Origin: Yoonia ponticola
GTDB lineage: Bacteria > Pseudomonadota > Alphaproteobacteria > Rhodobacterales > Rhodobacteraceae
Reading direction: 5' to 3'
NCBI RefSeq assembly: GCF_014199395.1
Contig: NZ_JACIJM010000003.1
Location: 310,001 to 374,000 of the forward strand
DNA length: 64,000 bases
In this document: positions 36,495 to 45,942 of the stretch, piece after piece
Layout: every line of letters begins with the position of its first letter
Position numbering within the stretch: the stretch's first letter is position 1
Program-made: the position numbers and the translations under genes
Notes under the pieces: generated by a model
What the model was told of the DNA's origin: nothing
The model's input: the letters and a program-made list of their open reading frames with translations, nothing else
Databases searched by the model: none

Positions 36495-37313
36495 ATGTTG
36501 CCATTGGCAGAAATGGCCGTGACCGTATTAACCACGGCTAACGGGCGCGACAAAACGGCGATCTCGCGAGAGTTTGCCAGCGTGTGGCGCGATGCCCGTG
36601 CGGCGGGTGTTGTCCCTGACATCGGCCATGCCGCCCCGCCCGACATGCCCGCGCGCCCCGACCAACCTGCCCTGCTCGCCCCCCGTGATGTACCACTTCG
36701 CAAAACAGGCTCGCCCGAGGGTCGCATCGCACTGCTTCATGCCGTCGCCCATATCGAGTTGAACGCCGTTGATCTACATTGGGACATCATCGCCCGCTTC
36801 ACTGACGTCGAAATGCCGATCGGATTTTATGACGACTGGGTGCAGGCCGCTGACGAAGAATCCAAGCATTTCAACCTGATGTGCGACTGTCTTGAAGCGG
36901 TTGGATCGCATTATGGCGCGCTGCCTGCGCATGCTGGCATGTGGCAAGCGGCCGAAGATACCAAGGATGATCTGTACGGCAGGCTCGCCGTTGTGCCGAT
37001 GGTGCTTGAGGCACGCGGGCTTGATGTGACCCCCGGCATGATCAAGATTTTCAAGCAGGCCAAATCCCATGACGCGGTCGCAGCCCTAGAGACGATCTAC
37101 GCCGAAGAGGTCCACCACGTCGCCTACGGCAGCAAATGGTTCAATTACCTTTGTGGGCGCTTAGACCAAGATCCGACCCCATTCTTCCACGCGCTCGTGC
37201 GCAAATATTTCCACGGCGACCTGCGCCCTCCCTTTAACGAAGAAAAACGCGCCGAGGCCGGGATACCGCCAGACTTCTACTGGCCGTTAACCAAGGATGG
37301 TCGCCCAACTTGA
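36495..37313 (+). CDS. DUF455 ferritin-like protein
   Basis: The 272-residue protein belongs to DUF455, a ferritin-like four-helix family. Candidate metal ligands are in AVAHIELNAVDLHWD (Glu and His), AADEESKHFN and YAEEVHHVAYG. The pattern of E...ExxH helices suggests a di-iron site, related to the tRNA hydroxylase MiaE fold, but the reaction is not known. The ATG at 36495 follows AAGGACAGCACC; the longer frame from 36321 would overlap bcp and translate the palindromes. It is the likely second gene of a bcp transcript. Confidence 0.85.
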   Translation: MLPLAEMAVTVLTTANGRDKTAISREFASVWRDARAAGVVPDIGHAAPPDMPARPDQPALLAPRDVPLRKTGSPEGRIALLHAVAHIELNAVDLHWDIIARFTDVEMPIGFYDDWVQAADEESKHFNLMCDCLEAVGSHYGALPAHAGMWQAAEDTKDDLYGRLAVVPMVLEARGLDVTPGMIKIFKQAKSHDAVAALETIYAEEVHHVAYGSKWFNYLCGRLDQDPTPFFHALVRKYFHGDLRPPFNEEKRAEAGIPPDFYWPLTKDGRPT

Positions 37314-37477
37314 CGCCACGTCGGCAGAAACCCGCGCAAATTTGTTGAAAATACGGCAATTCTGCTGACTTATTCCCCAAGCCTGTTGCGGCAACGCCTA
37401 CCTTTGCCGTACAGAACCCGAGCGGGACACTGGGTGTGGGAGCCCACCGCGAGGGAATTGGGACAAGAGGTCGACAC

Positions 37478-38788
37478 GTGCGGACACGGATAACGAACCG
37501 TATTCATCATTGGCTTGAGCAATATTTTCCAGAAAAGCGCCTCTTTTTGCGCTCGGATTCGGAAACGCGGTTCATTCGGTTAATGCCTGAAACACAATTG
37601 GTCGCTTGGACCGGTAGCATTGTTGTCGTCGCTTGGACGATCATCGCAACCGCCATTTTGTTAATGGACAGTATCGGGTCCGGCAATTTCCGCGCACAGG
37701 CCCAACGTGACCAAATGGTCTACGAACACCGCCTGAACGCCCTGTCCGCTGAACGCGACGCCCGCGCTGACGAAGCGATGGCCGCGCAAGAGCGGTTCAG
37801 CTCTGCGCTTGATCAAATCTCGATCATGCAAAGCGAACTCTTGAACACCGAAGATAAACGTCGCGAATTGGAAACTGGTCTTGAGGTTGTGCAAACGACA
37901 CTGCGCAACACCATGCGCCAGCGTGAAGATGCCCGCGATCAATTGGCTGAACTGGCCGCAGACGGGGCAGACCCTGCCGCTGTGACCGCGATCAGCGAAG
38001 AGGCAAATGGCACCGTTGAATTGCTCGCCTCCGCCCTCGCCCAGACCTCCGAAGAGCGCGACTTGATCGCCGAAGATGCACAGTTCGCGATTGAACGCGC
38101 CTCAGAGATCGAACTTGAATTGCGCCTGTTGCACGACAAGAACGATGAAATCTTCCGCCAACTCGAAGAAGCCATGATGGTTTCTGTCGAGCCGCTGGAC
38201 GATATGTTCCGCGCCGCTGGCATGAACCCTGACACGTTGCTCGCACAAGTCCGTCGCGGCTATTCCGGCCAAGGTGGGCCACTGACACCTCTGTCGTTCT
38301 CGACACGTGGCGGCGCACCTGATCCAGACGCATCCCGCGCAAACGACATTCTTGGATCGCTTGACCGAATCAACCTCTACCGGATCGCTGCAGAACGCGC
38401 GCCGTTTGATATTCCGATCAAAGACAGCTTCCGTTTCACATCAGGCTTTGGCCAACGGTGGGGCCGCTTGCACGCTGGCACAGACTTTGCCGGACCTGTT
38501 GGCACACCGATCTATGCCACTGCTGACGGTGTTGTGACTTTCGCTGGTTGGTCTTCGGGCTATGGTCGTCTTGTGAAGATCCAACACGAGTTCGGAATCG
38601 AGACACGCTACGCCCACCAGAGCAGACTCCGTGTTAGCGTTGGACAAAGGGTCTCGCGCGGCGAACGAATTGGTGATATGGGAAATTCTGGACGGTCTAC
38701 CGGATCGCACTTGCATTACGAAGTCCGCGTTGGCGGGCAACCCGTCAACCCAATGATTTACATAAGAGCTGGACAAGATGTTTTCTAA
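37478..38788 (+). CDS. Membrane-anchored M23 metallopeptidase (LytM domain, coiled coil)
   Basis: The 436-residue protein has one membrane helix (about residues 40-66), a long coiled coil (about 75-215) and a C-terminal LytM/M23 domain. The zinc ligands are His332 and Asp336 (HAGTD) with His413 of the HLH motif, and His380 and His411 are the catalytic pair, so it should be an active murein endopeptidase in the periplasm. The start is GTG at 37478 with AAGAGGTCGACAC before it; the open frame extends further upstream from 37436. It overlaps the bactofilin gene by 11 bp, a pairing seen elsewhere for cell-shape control. Confidence 0.92.
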   Translation: MRTRITNRIHHWLEQYFPEKRLFLRSDSETRFIRLMPETQLVAWTGSIVVVAWTIIATAILLMDSIGSGNFRAQAQRDQMVYEHRLNALSAERDARADEAMAAQERFSSALDQISIMQSELLNTEDKRRELETGLEVVQTTLRNTMRQREDARDQLAELAADGADPAAVTAISEEANGTVELLASALAQTSEERDLIAEDAQFAIERASEIELELRLLHDKNDEIFRQLEEAMMVSVEPLDDMFRAAGMNPDTLLAQVRRGYSGQGGPLTPLSFSTRGGAPDPDASRANDILGSLDRINLYRIAAERAPFDIPIKDSFRFTSGFGQRWGRLHAGTDFAGPVGTPIYATADGVVTFAGWSSGYGRLVKIQHEFGIETRYAHQSRLRVSVGQRVSRGERIGDMGNSGRSTGSHLHYEVRVGGQPVNPMIYIRAGQDVF

Positions 38789-39272
38789 AAGCAAAATCAA
38801 CGAACCTGCGCCTAAGGCCGGCGACAAAAAACCTGCAACAGACACTGCAGCGGCAACACCGCCTGCGACGTCCGGGACAGATTTCAAATCAACTGCGCCA
38901 AAAACAAAGCCGCCAGCGTCTACGCTGTCCGCTGACCTGATGATCACAGGCAACATCAAAACAACCGGCGACATCATCGTTGAAGGTCAAGTTGATGGCG
39001 ACATCCGCGCTCACCTGCTGACTGTTGGCGAAGGCGCCACTGTTAAGGGTGAAGTTGTTGCTGACGACGTTGTGGTCAATGGCCGCGTTGTAGGCCGTGT
39101 ACGCGGTCTGAAAGTACGCCTGACAGCGACTGCACGTGTTGAGGGTGACATCATCCACAAAACAATCGCCATCGAATCCGGTGCGCATTTTGAAGGCTCT
39201 GTTCAGCGTCAGGACGATCCATTGTCCACTGCCGGTGCAGCACCAAAAGCCAAGATGCCAGAACCTAAGTAA
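38778..39272 (+). CDS. Bactofilin (polymer-forming cytoskeletal protein)
   Basis: The 164-residue protein has a charged and Pro/Thr/Ala-rich N-terminal tail (1-55), the bactofilin beta-helix core (about 56-140: ADLMITGNIKTTGDIIVEG, then the VDGDIRAHLLTVGEGA ladder) and a disordered C-tail. Bactofilins self-assemble into filaments under the membrane and place murein-modifying enzymes. Its start lies inside the last codons of the M23 peptidase gene, which supports joint work in cell-shape or division-site murein remodelling. A strong terminator follows. Confidence 0.94.
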   Translation: MFSKSKINEPAPKAGDKKPATDTAAATPPATSGTDFKSTAPKTKPPASTLSADLMITGNIKTTGDIIVEGQVDGDIRAHLLTVGEGATVKGEVVADDVVVNGRVVGRVRGLKVRLTATARVEGDIIHKTIAIESGAHFEGSVQRQDDPLSTAGAAPKAKMPEPK

Positions 39273-39305
39273 GCGCCGCACCCTACCTAGCGGCCTCAAA
39301 GATCA

Positions 39306-39337
39306 AAGCCTCCTGCGTCAAACGCAGGAGGCTTTTT
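39306..39337 (+). terminator. Strong intrinsic terminator after bactofilin
   Basis: AAGCCTCCTGCGT and ACGCAGGAGGCTT form a perfect 13-bp stem with loop CAA, followed by TTT. It ends the M23-bactofilin transcript. Confidence 0.93.
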
Positions 39338-39397
39338 CGTAGGTTAGGGTGTCGGTCCCCCTATGCAGCACCCGACAGTGCCGCATAGGGAAAGCGT

Positions 39398-40033
39398 TTA
39401 TTTCGTGCCGTAAAAGATGCCAGCAGCGCCCCCGGAATCAAATGCACCACCAACAGTGCCGTCGCCATAGAACCCGCCGGTAAAGGCAGTTTCGACGTTT
39501 TTGTATTCGATCTCGCCAATGATGCTTCCATCTGCAGCCACATCGCCGTCGACTTCAAAGTCGCTGCCATCAGGCGTCTCGATATCGCGATCCGCAAAAT
39601 CATACACCAGGGTCAAAGGGCCGCTCACCGACGTCGTTGCTGAGTTGTAGCTATAGCGGCCTTCAAACCTCGCGTTGCCTGTAGGCGCGGCGCTGAGTGT
39701 ACCGTCGATCCCCGAGAATGCGACGCCGTCAGAGATACCACCCAACAGCGTGACATCATCATTCACAAAGCTGTTGGCGCGGTCGGTCCCATTTATCCAT
39801 GCGACTTGTTGGTTAAGGATTACGTTTGACGCTGGCAAATCGATCACGTTGCCATCGTCCACAATGCGAAAGCTACCATCCGCATTTGCTGTGATCGCGC
39901 CACGGTTATTTGTGTTGACTGTATTTCCCAGGATCGTTGGATTACTGCTGCTGATCGTGGTTGTGCTGCTGCTTCCGCCGCACGCACTTAGCAAAGTCAC
40001 GGCCGCAAGCGCGGTCATTGTCATTGTTTTCAT
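39398..40033 (-). CDS. TbpB/fHbp-like lipoprotein, member 4
   Basis: The 211-residue product has a lipoprotein signal with lipobox LSAC (Cys18) and a GGSSSTTT linker. An N-terminal small domain (ITANADGSFRIVDDGNVIDL) is followed by a beta-barrel-like domain from PTGNARFEG to TAFTGGFYGDGTVGGAFDSG and IFYGTK. The GGFYG...GGAF...FYG ending is the signature style of TbpB and factor-H-binding lipoprotein barrels. It is a clear paralogue of the next gene (members 4 and 5 are a tandem pair 196 bp apart). No TonB receptor, Slam-like translocon or iron gene is nearby. Function is unknown. Confidence 0.78.
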   Translation of the reverse strand: MKTMTMTALAAVTLLSACGGSSSTTTISSSNPTILGNTVNTNNRGAITANADGSFRIVDDGNVIDLPASNVILNQQVAWINGTDRANSFVNDDVTLLGGISDGVAFSGIDGTLSAAPTGNARFEGRYSYNSATTSVSGPLTLVYDFADRDIETPDGSDFEVDGDVAADGSIIGEIEYKNVETAFTGGFYGDGTVGGAFDSGGAAGIFYGTK

Positions 40034-40229
40034 AACATCTTTTCCTTGTTAACGTTCACACGGTGCAATCGCACCAAATCGTTTTAAAACACACCGACGA
40101 CGGACGGTGTAGACGTCACGCCGTCAAAATACAATTCCAATTGAATGTCTCGTGTGCGGTCTCGTGATCCGAATAACAGACCACAAGACCGCGATTATCG
40201 TCTTACCCGCAAAGCGACGGGTCGACTTA

Positions 40230-40847
40230 TTACTTCGTGCCGTAGAACACGCCGGATGCTGTTTCGCTATCGAACGCACCGCCGACAGTATTCTCGCCGT
40301 AGAACCCGCCAGTAAAGCCAGTCTCTACGTCGTTGTATTCGACTGTGCCGGAAATCGTGCCGTCAGCCGCAACTTCGCCGTCGACTTCAAAGATATTATC
40401 GTCACGCGATTCGATATCCATATCGAGTAAATCGAAGTCCAGTATCACGTCACCAGTATTGGTGCCGTCTGGCGTGATGTAAGTGTAACCGCCTGTAAAT
40501 GTCGCGTTACCTGTCGGTGCATTGCCAGCATTGCCGACAATGACCCCAGAGAATGGCAAATCGCCGGAATAGCCACCGATCAGCGTCACATCGTCGTTGG
40601 CAAAGCTTGTGATGTCCAAATCGCCGCCAACGGCCGTCTTGACGCCACTGGACGCCACGCTACCCGCAGCCAGCTCAATAGTTTCACCACCGTCAACGAT
40701 CGTATAGCTGCCGTCAGCGTTCGCAGTCACGTCGCCGCGCTCGGCCGTGAAATCTTCAGAAACATCATCAAATGGATTGCTACCGCTTCCGCCACATGCG
40801 CTCAGCAGTGTTACGGTTGCAAGCGCAGTCAAAGTCATCGTTTTCAT
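40230..40847 (-). CDS. TbpB/fHbp-like lipoprotein, member 5
   Basis: The 205-residue protein is the tandem paralogue of member 4. Shared stretches include VTANADGSYTIVD, FANDDVTLIGG, PTGNATFTGGY, FEVDGEVAADG, and TGGFYGENTVGGAFDSE with terminal VFYGTK. The lipobox is LSAC (Cys18) followed by GGSGSN. The ATG at 40847 is used because AGGAG is 8 bases before it; the GTG at 40856 abuts that ribosome site. Expected place is outer membrane or cell surface. It lies just downstream of prfB on the same strand with only 15 bp between, so it might also be read from the prfB transcript. Confidence 0.78.
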   Translation of the reverse strand: MKTMTLTALATVTLLSACGGSGSNPFDDVSEDFTAERGDVTANADGSYTIVDGGETIELAAGSVASSGVKTAVGGDLDITSFANDDVTLIGGYSGDLPFSGVIVGNAGNAPTGNATFTGGYTYITPDGTNTGDVILDFDLLDMDIESRDDNIFEVDGEVAADGTISGTVEYNDVETGFTGGFYGENTVGGAFDSETASGVFYGTK

Positions 40848-40862
40848 GTAGTTCACTCCTAA

Positions 40863-41990
40863 TTAGTCCTCGGCTGTTGCATCAGCCCGGCTCATTCCAG
40901 ATACATCCATGGCGAGAGTAGCAGCCATCAGGCCGTCCAAATCGCCATCAAGAACACCTTGCGTATCGGATGTCTCGTAGCGGGTCCGCAGGTCCTTAAC
41001 CATCTGATATGGTTGCAGGACATAAGACCTGATCTGATTACCCCATCCGGCATCACCAGCGTTCTCGTGCACTTCGTTAACCAATGCAGACCGTTTATCA
41101 AGTTCAATTTGATACAACCTGGATTTGAGCGCTTTCATTGCAATTTCACGGTTCTGGTGCTGCGATTTCTCGGATGATGTGACCACAATCCCAGTCGGAT
41201 GGTGGGTGATCCGCACCGCGGAATCGGTGGTGTTGACGTGCTGTCCACCGGCACCGGACGACCGGTAGGTATCCAGACGAATATCCGACGGATTCACTTC
41301 GATCTCGATGTTATCATCGACCACCGGATACACCTTCACAGAGGTAAACGACGTGTGCCGTTTTGCGGCACTATCAAACGGCGAAATGCGGACCAAACGG
41401 TGGACACCGCTTTCGGATTTCAGCCAGCCATAGGCATTCAACCCGCTGATCTTGTAAGACGCGGATTTGATGCCCGCCTCTTCGCCCGGTGTCGTGGATT
41501 GCAGTTCGACCTTGTAGCCTTTGCGTTCGGCCCAACGGACATACATCCGCGCCAGCATCGACGCCCAGTCACAGGATTCAGTGCCGCCCGCACCCGAGTT
41601 GATCTCAAGGAAGGTGTCGTTTGCGTCAGCTTCACCGTCCAGCAGTGCTTCGAGTTCTTTCTTTGCAGCAACTTCGGCAAGCGCGGTGATCGCCTCTTCG
41701 GCTTCTGCCACCACTTCGGCGTCGTCTTCCATCTCGCCCAACTCGATCAAGTCAACCGTGTCGGTCAGTTCCTGTTTCAGCGTCTCGTAATTATCGATCC
41801 CATCGACCAGCGCCTGACGATCGCGCATCAGTTTTTGCGCCGCTGTCGCGTCATCCCACAGGTTCGGATCTTCAACGCGGGCGTTGAATTCTTCCAAGCG
41901 GTGCGGCGCGGTCTCGTAATCCAACCGCTGCGCCAGCAACGCCAACGACTTTTCAATCGCTACAATCGTGTTCTGTGTCTCAGCGCGCAT
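40863..41990 (-). CDS. prfB: Peptide chain release factor 2
   Basis: The 375-residue RF2 ends translation at UGA and UAA. It has the codon-recognition tripeptide SPF (203-205) and the GGQ loop (248-250). The frame is continuous: there is no in-frame UGA near codon 25 as in E. coli, so autoregulation by programmed frameshift is absent. That is common in alphaproteobacteria. The ATG at 41990 is preferred over TTG at 42005. It follows mrcA on the same strand (98-bp gap). Confidence 0.97.
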   Translation of the reverse strand: MRAETQNTIVAIEKSLALLAQRLDYETAPHRLEEFNARVEDPNLWDDATAAQKLMRDRQALVDGIDNYETLKQELTDTVDLIELGEMEDDAEVVAEAEEAITALAEVAAKKELEALLDGEADANDTFLEINSGAGGTESCDWASMLARMYVRWAERKGYKVELQSTTPGEEAGIKSASYKISGLNAYGWLKSESGVHRLVRISPFDSAAKRHTSFTSVKVYPVVDDNIEIEVNPSDIRLDTYRSSGAGGQHVNTTDSAVRITHHPTGIVVTSSEKSQHQNREIAMKALKSRLYQIELDKRSALVNEVHENAGDAGWGNQIRSYVLQPYQMVKDLRTRYETSDTQGVLDGDLDGLMAATLAMDVSGMSRADATAED

Positions 41991-42059
41991 GGATGATTTC
42001 CGCAAATTGGGTGTGATTACAAAGGATGAAAGCTAGGGGTGTGATAGCTCGGGGGATGT

Positions 42060-42080
42060 GTCCGGCGCAACCCGCCGGAC
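42060..42080 (-). terminator. Hairpin after mrcA
   Basis: GTCCGGCG and CGCCGGAC are perfect 8-bp arms with loop CAACC, 8 bases beyond the mrcA stop. There is no T-run on the minus strand, so termination is uncertain and read-through into prfB is possible. Confidence 0.45.
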
Positions 42081-42087
42081 AATCTGG

Positions 42088-44616
42088 TTAGTACAGACCG
42101 CCAGAGGACAGCGTGCCAAAGGTCGCCCGTGGGCCAACCGTCGCCGTTCCGCCAGTCGATGTTGTGACCTGACGGGACGCCTGCGGGATTTCTTCGAACA
42201 ATGGCAAGTTGGCGGACACGCCAAAGCCACCGTCAAAGGTAATGCCGAACACTGGCTCTTCGCCCGGACGGAAACATTCCGCGATCACGTTGTCGCCTGT
42301 GGCACCATCCGGCAATTTTGCACCAGAGAAACGGTCGATGCGGATGAATTGACAATCGCTCGGTGTACGGAACGCACCGCCACCGAATTTATCAACAGCC
42401 TTCGTCATAAAGCGGTTAAACACCGGACCACAGGTGCCGCCACCCGACGCGCCACGCATCGTGCGCGGTGTGTCATAGCCGATGTAGCAACCCGCGACGA
42501 TGTTCGACGAGAAGCCAACGAACCACACGTCTTTGGTGTCGTTGGTGGTCCCTGTCTTACCCGCGATAGGTACAGATTGGTTAATGCTGCGACGCGCGGT
42601 GCCGCGATCCACAACGCCCTGCATCATGGATGTCAGCTGGTACGCGGTGATTTCGTTCATCACACGTTCACGGTTCGAAACGATGCGCGGGGCTTCACCA
42701 GAGGCCAGTTCATAGCCGCTACAGTTCACGCAATTACGCTGGTCATGTTGGTAAACAGTCTCGCCGTAGCGATCCTGCACACGGTCCACCAGCGTCGGCT
42801 CAACCCGTTCGCCGCCATTCGCAAACATCGCGTAGGCCGCAACCATCTTGAACACAGTGGTTTCATCAGACCCCAGCGACGCCGCTAAAACGCGGTTCAT
42901 CTTGTCATAAACGCCAAAGCGTTCCGCATATTCAGCAACTGTCCCCATGCCGATTTCTTGCGCCAAACGAATGGTCATCAAGTTCCGGGACTGCTCGATC
43001 CCTGTCCGCAACGGTGTCGGACCGTAAAACTGGTTCGATGCGTTTTGCGGACGCCACACGCCTTGCGGGGTGTTAATCTCAATCGGGCTATCCACCACAA
43101 TGGTCGCAGGCGTATAACCGGAATCGAGCGCCGCCGCATAAACAAACGGTTTGAACGACGAACCGGGCTGACGCATCGCTTGGGTGGCGCGGTTAAAGAC
43201 CGAGTTCTGATAAGAGAACCCGCCCTGCATCGCCAAAACACGACCCGTGTTCACATCCATCGCCATGAAACCGCCCTGCACTTCTGGCACCTGACGCAAG
43301 GTCCAACGGATAAACGCGCCGTCGCTGTCTTGGGTCATGCGGCGGACGTGAACCACGTCACCGGGTTCAAAATTGTCAAAGAAGTTGCCGCGCATCCATT
43401 GGATATCTTCGCGTGGCACAACCTGCGGTTCGGCTTCAGTAGAGACGATCCCTTCAACACCAATCCGTAACTGATTGTCGGAAATTTCCAGAACAACCGC
43501 AGGATGCCATTCGTTCTCAAGTTGAATGTCACGGGCAACACGCACATCGGACAGGGCACTGCGCCATGCGGCCTCGTCGGTCAGCGTCTCAACAGGAACC
43601 GATTTTCCAGTGCCGCGCCAAACGCCCAAGCCACGGTCGAACTGCTCAAGCGAGATTTGCAGCGATTCTGCCGCGACCTTTTGCAGCTCTTCATCAATCG
43701 TGGCGCGGATCGACAGGCCACCGTTAAAGAATTCTTCCTCGCCAAAGTTCACGCTCAACTGGCGGCGAATTTCGTCAGTAAAATAGTCACGCGGCGGGCG
43801 TTCGTCAAAGTGGGACGGGAAATCGCCGCCCTGCACCGTGCGCAGCGGATCAGCCTTTGCGACTTCCCATTCCTCGTCGGTGATATAGCCGTTTTCATGC
43901 ATCTCGCGCAGAATAAACGCACGGCGTTCCAGCGCATCTTCGCGGTTGCGCACCGGATGATAGCTATAGGGTGCTTTCGGGTGAACGGCGAGGAACGCTG
44001 CCTCGGCAGGACTTAGCTCGCTCAGTGATTTGTTGAAATAACTTTGAGCCGCAGCTGTCACACCAAAGGACCGCACACCAAGGTCGATCTCGTTCAGGTA
44101 CAGCTCCAGAACTCCTTCTTTTCCTAGCGTTTCTTCCAATCGTGGCGCCAGAATAAGCTCTTTGATTTTCCGCGAAATCCCGTCCAAACCGCGCCGCGAT
44201 CCATCCAGCAAAAAGTTCTTCGCGACCTGCTGCGTGATCGTGGACGCGCCGCGCAATTCCTGACCGCGTGACTGAATAGCCTCAAGCAATGCCGACGCCA
44301 TCCCGCGCGGATCATAACCCGGATGTGTGTAGAAATTCTTATCTTCGGCGGAAATAAACGCCTGTTTCACCAGATCGGGAATCTCTTCCGCAGGCGTAAA
44401 CAATCGCCGTTCCGTCGCGAATTCGTCGATGATTTTACCTTCGCCCGAATAAATCCGGCTGATGGTTTTCGGCGCATATTGCGACAGCACATCATAGGAC
44501 GGCAAATCGCGCCCATAGACATAAAAAACGCCGCCCAAACCGAGCGCCGCAATGACAAGCCCGAATGTGAGCATCGTGAAGATGCCCCCGAAGAAAGAAA
44601 GTATAAACCGCAGCAA
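42088..44616 (-). CDS. mrcA: Penicillin-binding protein 1A (class A, bifunctional)
   Basis: The 842-residue protein polymerises and cross-links murein. It has a membrane helix at about residues 4-35, a GT51 glycosyltransferase domain (SAEDKNFYTHPGYDPRG near 90 and GASTITQQVAKNFLL near 125), an OB-like insert, and a transpeptidase domain with active serine in PGSSFKPFVYAA, SxN-like QSRNLMT, and KTGTTND. The start is TTG at 44616 because AAGGA lies 8 bases before it and Rhodobacterales PBP1A proteins begin with LRFILSFFGG; the open frame runs back to 44676 without an ATG. It follows amiC on the same strand. Confidence 0.95.
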   Translation of the reverse strand: MLRFILSFFGGIFTMLTFGLVIAALGLGGVFYVYGRDLPSYDVLSQYAPKTISRIYSGEGKIIDEFATERRLFTPAEEIPDLVKQAFISAEDKNFYTHPGYDPRGMASALLEAIQSRGQELRGASTITQQVAKNFLLDGSRRGLDGISRKIKELILAPRLEETLGKEGVLELYLNEIDLGVRSFGVTAAAQSYFNKSLSELSPAEAAFLAVHPKAPYSYHPVRNREDALERRAFILREMHENGYITDEEWEVAKADPLRTVQGGDFPSHFDERPPRDYFTDEIRRQLSVNFGEEEFFNGGLSIRATIDEELQKVAAESLQISLEQFDRGLGVWRGTGKSVPVETLTDEAAWRSALSDVRVARDIQLENEWHPAVVLEISDNQLRIGVEGIVSTEAEPQVVPREDIQWMRGNFFDNFEPGDVVHVRRMTQDSDGAFIRWTLRQVPEVQGGFMAMDVNTGRVLAMQGGFSYQNSVFNRATQAMRQPGSSFKPFVYAAALDSGYTPATIVVDSPIEINTPQGVWRPQNASNQFYGPTPLRTGIEQSRNLMTIRLAQEIGMGTVAEYAERFGVYDKMNRVLAASLGSDETTVFKMVAAYAMFANGGERVEPTLVDRVQDRYGETVYQHDQRNCVNCSGYELASGEAPRIVSNRERVMNEITAYQLTSMMQGVVDRGTARRSINQSVPIAGKTGTTNDTKDVWFVGFSSNIVAGCYIGYDTPRTMRGASGGGTCGPVFNRFMTKAVDKFGGGAFRTPSDCQFIRIDRFSGAKLPDGATGDNVIAECFRPGEEPVFGITFDGGFGVSANLPLFEEIPQASRQVTTSTGGTATVGPRATFGTLSSGGLY

Positions 44617-44736
44617 GCCCGTAATCCTTTTGGATTTGTTGGCCTCGACTATACCTGCTCGGGTCGGGATGGTCAAAAGCCGATTGGGGGGAAACCTGCC
44701 GCTTTTGGCCTAATTCCAGCCGCGTCCCGTGACGTT

Positions 44737-45942
44737 TTATTGACGCACCAAAGGCGCGCGCGCGGCCTCGTCCTGCTCCCATACGAGAACGCTTGCGACG
44801 ATGCCTTCAACGATGCGGGCGCGGCCTGCGCGGGTCGACAGAATTTCGCGGTCGCTGGCACTGGACAAGAACCCGACCTCGATCAAAACGGACGCAAAAT
44901 CAGGGGCGTTGAGCACAGCCAAGCGCCCTTCGCGCCGTGGTTTCGAATTCAAACGCGCCCCTGCGTCACGCAATCCAGTCACAACATGTTCGGCAAAACG
45001 CTGGCTTTGTGGTTCGGTCTCGGCCCGCGCGAGATCCATTAAAACCGTCGCGACACGGTCATCTTGATCCGACAGATCAACCCCAGCCAGCAAATCACCC
45101 CGTTCGTGCCGCTCGGCCATGCGCGTCGCAGCCTGATCAGAGCCTTCGTCGCTCAATGTGTAAATCGACGCCCCCCGCGCCTCGTCCACTTCCAACGCAT
45201 CGGCATGGAGCGAGATTAACAAATCAGCCTTCGCCGCCCGCGCAATTGACATCCGCCCCTCTAGCGGGACAAAAACGTCAGCCTCACGGGTCAAAATCGC
45301 CCGCACACGGCCCGTCCTGTTCAACCCTTCAGCGACCTCGACGGCCAACTGCAGCATCAAATCCGCCTCTTGCACGCCACCTTGAATGGCGCCCGGATCA
45401 ACACCGCCATGGCCGGGATCGATGACCACGGTTAACGGCCTATCCTCGGACGTAGGCGCAGGCAAACTCGGCAGTGCCGTCGCCACATCCCACGCCGTAC
45501 TGGCTGGCGCACCGGATTTCTCTGCGAATGTTTCAGCACTCACGCGGTCGAAATTCAACGTTAACTTCGCGGTGCCATCTATCTGATTTGAAACGAGTTC
45601 TGCCGTTTCCAAAACAACCGGTTCCGTCAAATCAACAACCAACCGCGACCAGCCCTGCTGGAACGCGCCAAAGCGCACGTCGCCCGCGATTTGCGATTGA
45701 TCCAACTGCGCCTTATCGGTGCCAGTCCAGTCGATTTCACGAAAATCCACAACCAACCTGCGCGGCTCGTCCAAGGTAAAAACGCGGTACGGCACAACTT
45801 GGGTTAACCCAAGATTAAGCTGCATCCCGCCGCGGGTATCTGTGATCGCACTATCAGCATGAACAACACGCGCCAAGCCGCTGAAATCTTGTGATAAAGC
45901 TGGCGTGGCGAGAGTCAAAAACGCGATCACATAGCGAATCAC
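44737..45942 (-). CDS. amiC: N-acetylmuramoyl-L-alanine amidase with AMIN domain
   Basis: The 401-residue periplasmic enzyme has a signal peptide (1-17, ALSQ), an AMIN domain (about 25-130) that targets murein and the septum, and an Amidase_3 zinc domain (about 160-390) with VVIDPGHGGVDPGA, a downstream Glu, ISLHADA and VEVGFLSSASD in the expected order (SVLIEVGFLSS). It cuts peptide side chains from murein to separate daughter cells. It overlaps the aminotransferase stop by 4 bp and precedes mrcA by 120 bp, a murein-turnover cluster. Confidence 0.95.
   Translation of the reverse strand: MIRYVIAFLTLATPALSQDFSGLARVVHADSAITDTRGGMQLNLGLTQVVPYRVFTLDEPRRLVVDFREIDWTGTDKAQLDQSQIAGDVRFGAFQQGWSRLVVDLTEPVVLETAELVSNQIDGTAKLTLNFDRVSAETFAEKSGAPASTAWDVATALPSLPAPTSEDRPLTVVIDPGHGGVDPGAIQGGVQEADLMLQLAVEVAEGLNRTGRVRAILTREADVFVPLEGRMSIARAAKADLLISLHADALEVDEARGASIYTLSDEGSDQAATRMAERHERGDLLAGVDLSDQDDRVATVLMDLARAETEPQSQRFAEHVVTGLRDAGARLNSKPRREGRLAVLNAPDFASVLIEVGFLSSASDREILSTRAGRARIVEGIVASVLVWEQDEAARAPLVRQ

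Noticed and set aside
40034..40229. A gene or small RNA between the tandem lipoproteins
   Set aside because: The gap has a few imperfect dyads (such as GCGGTCT...AGACCGC near 40155-40193) that may end the upstream gene, but no T-run, no open frame with a ribosome site and no clear promoter.
41900..42006. Programmed frameshift in prfB
   Set aside because: The RF2 frame is continuous from the start through SPF and GGQ with no in-frame UGA near codon 25.
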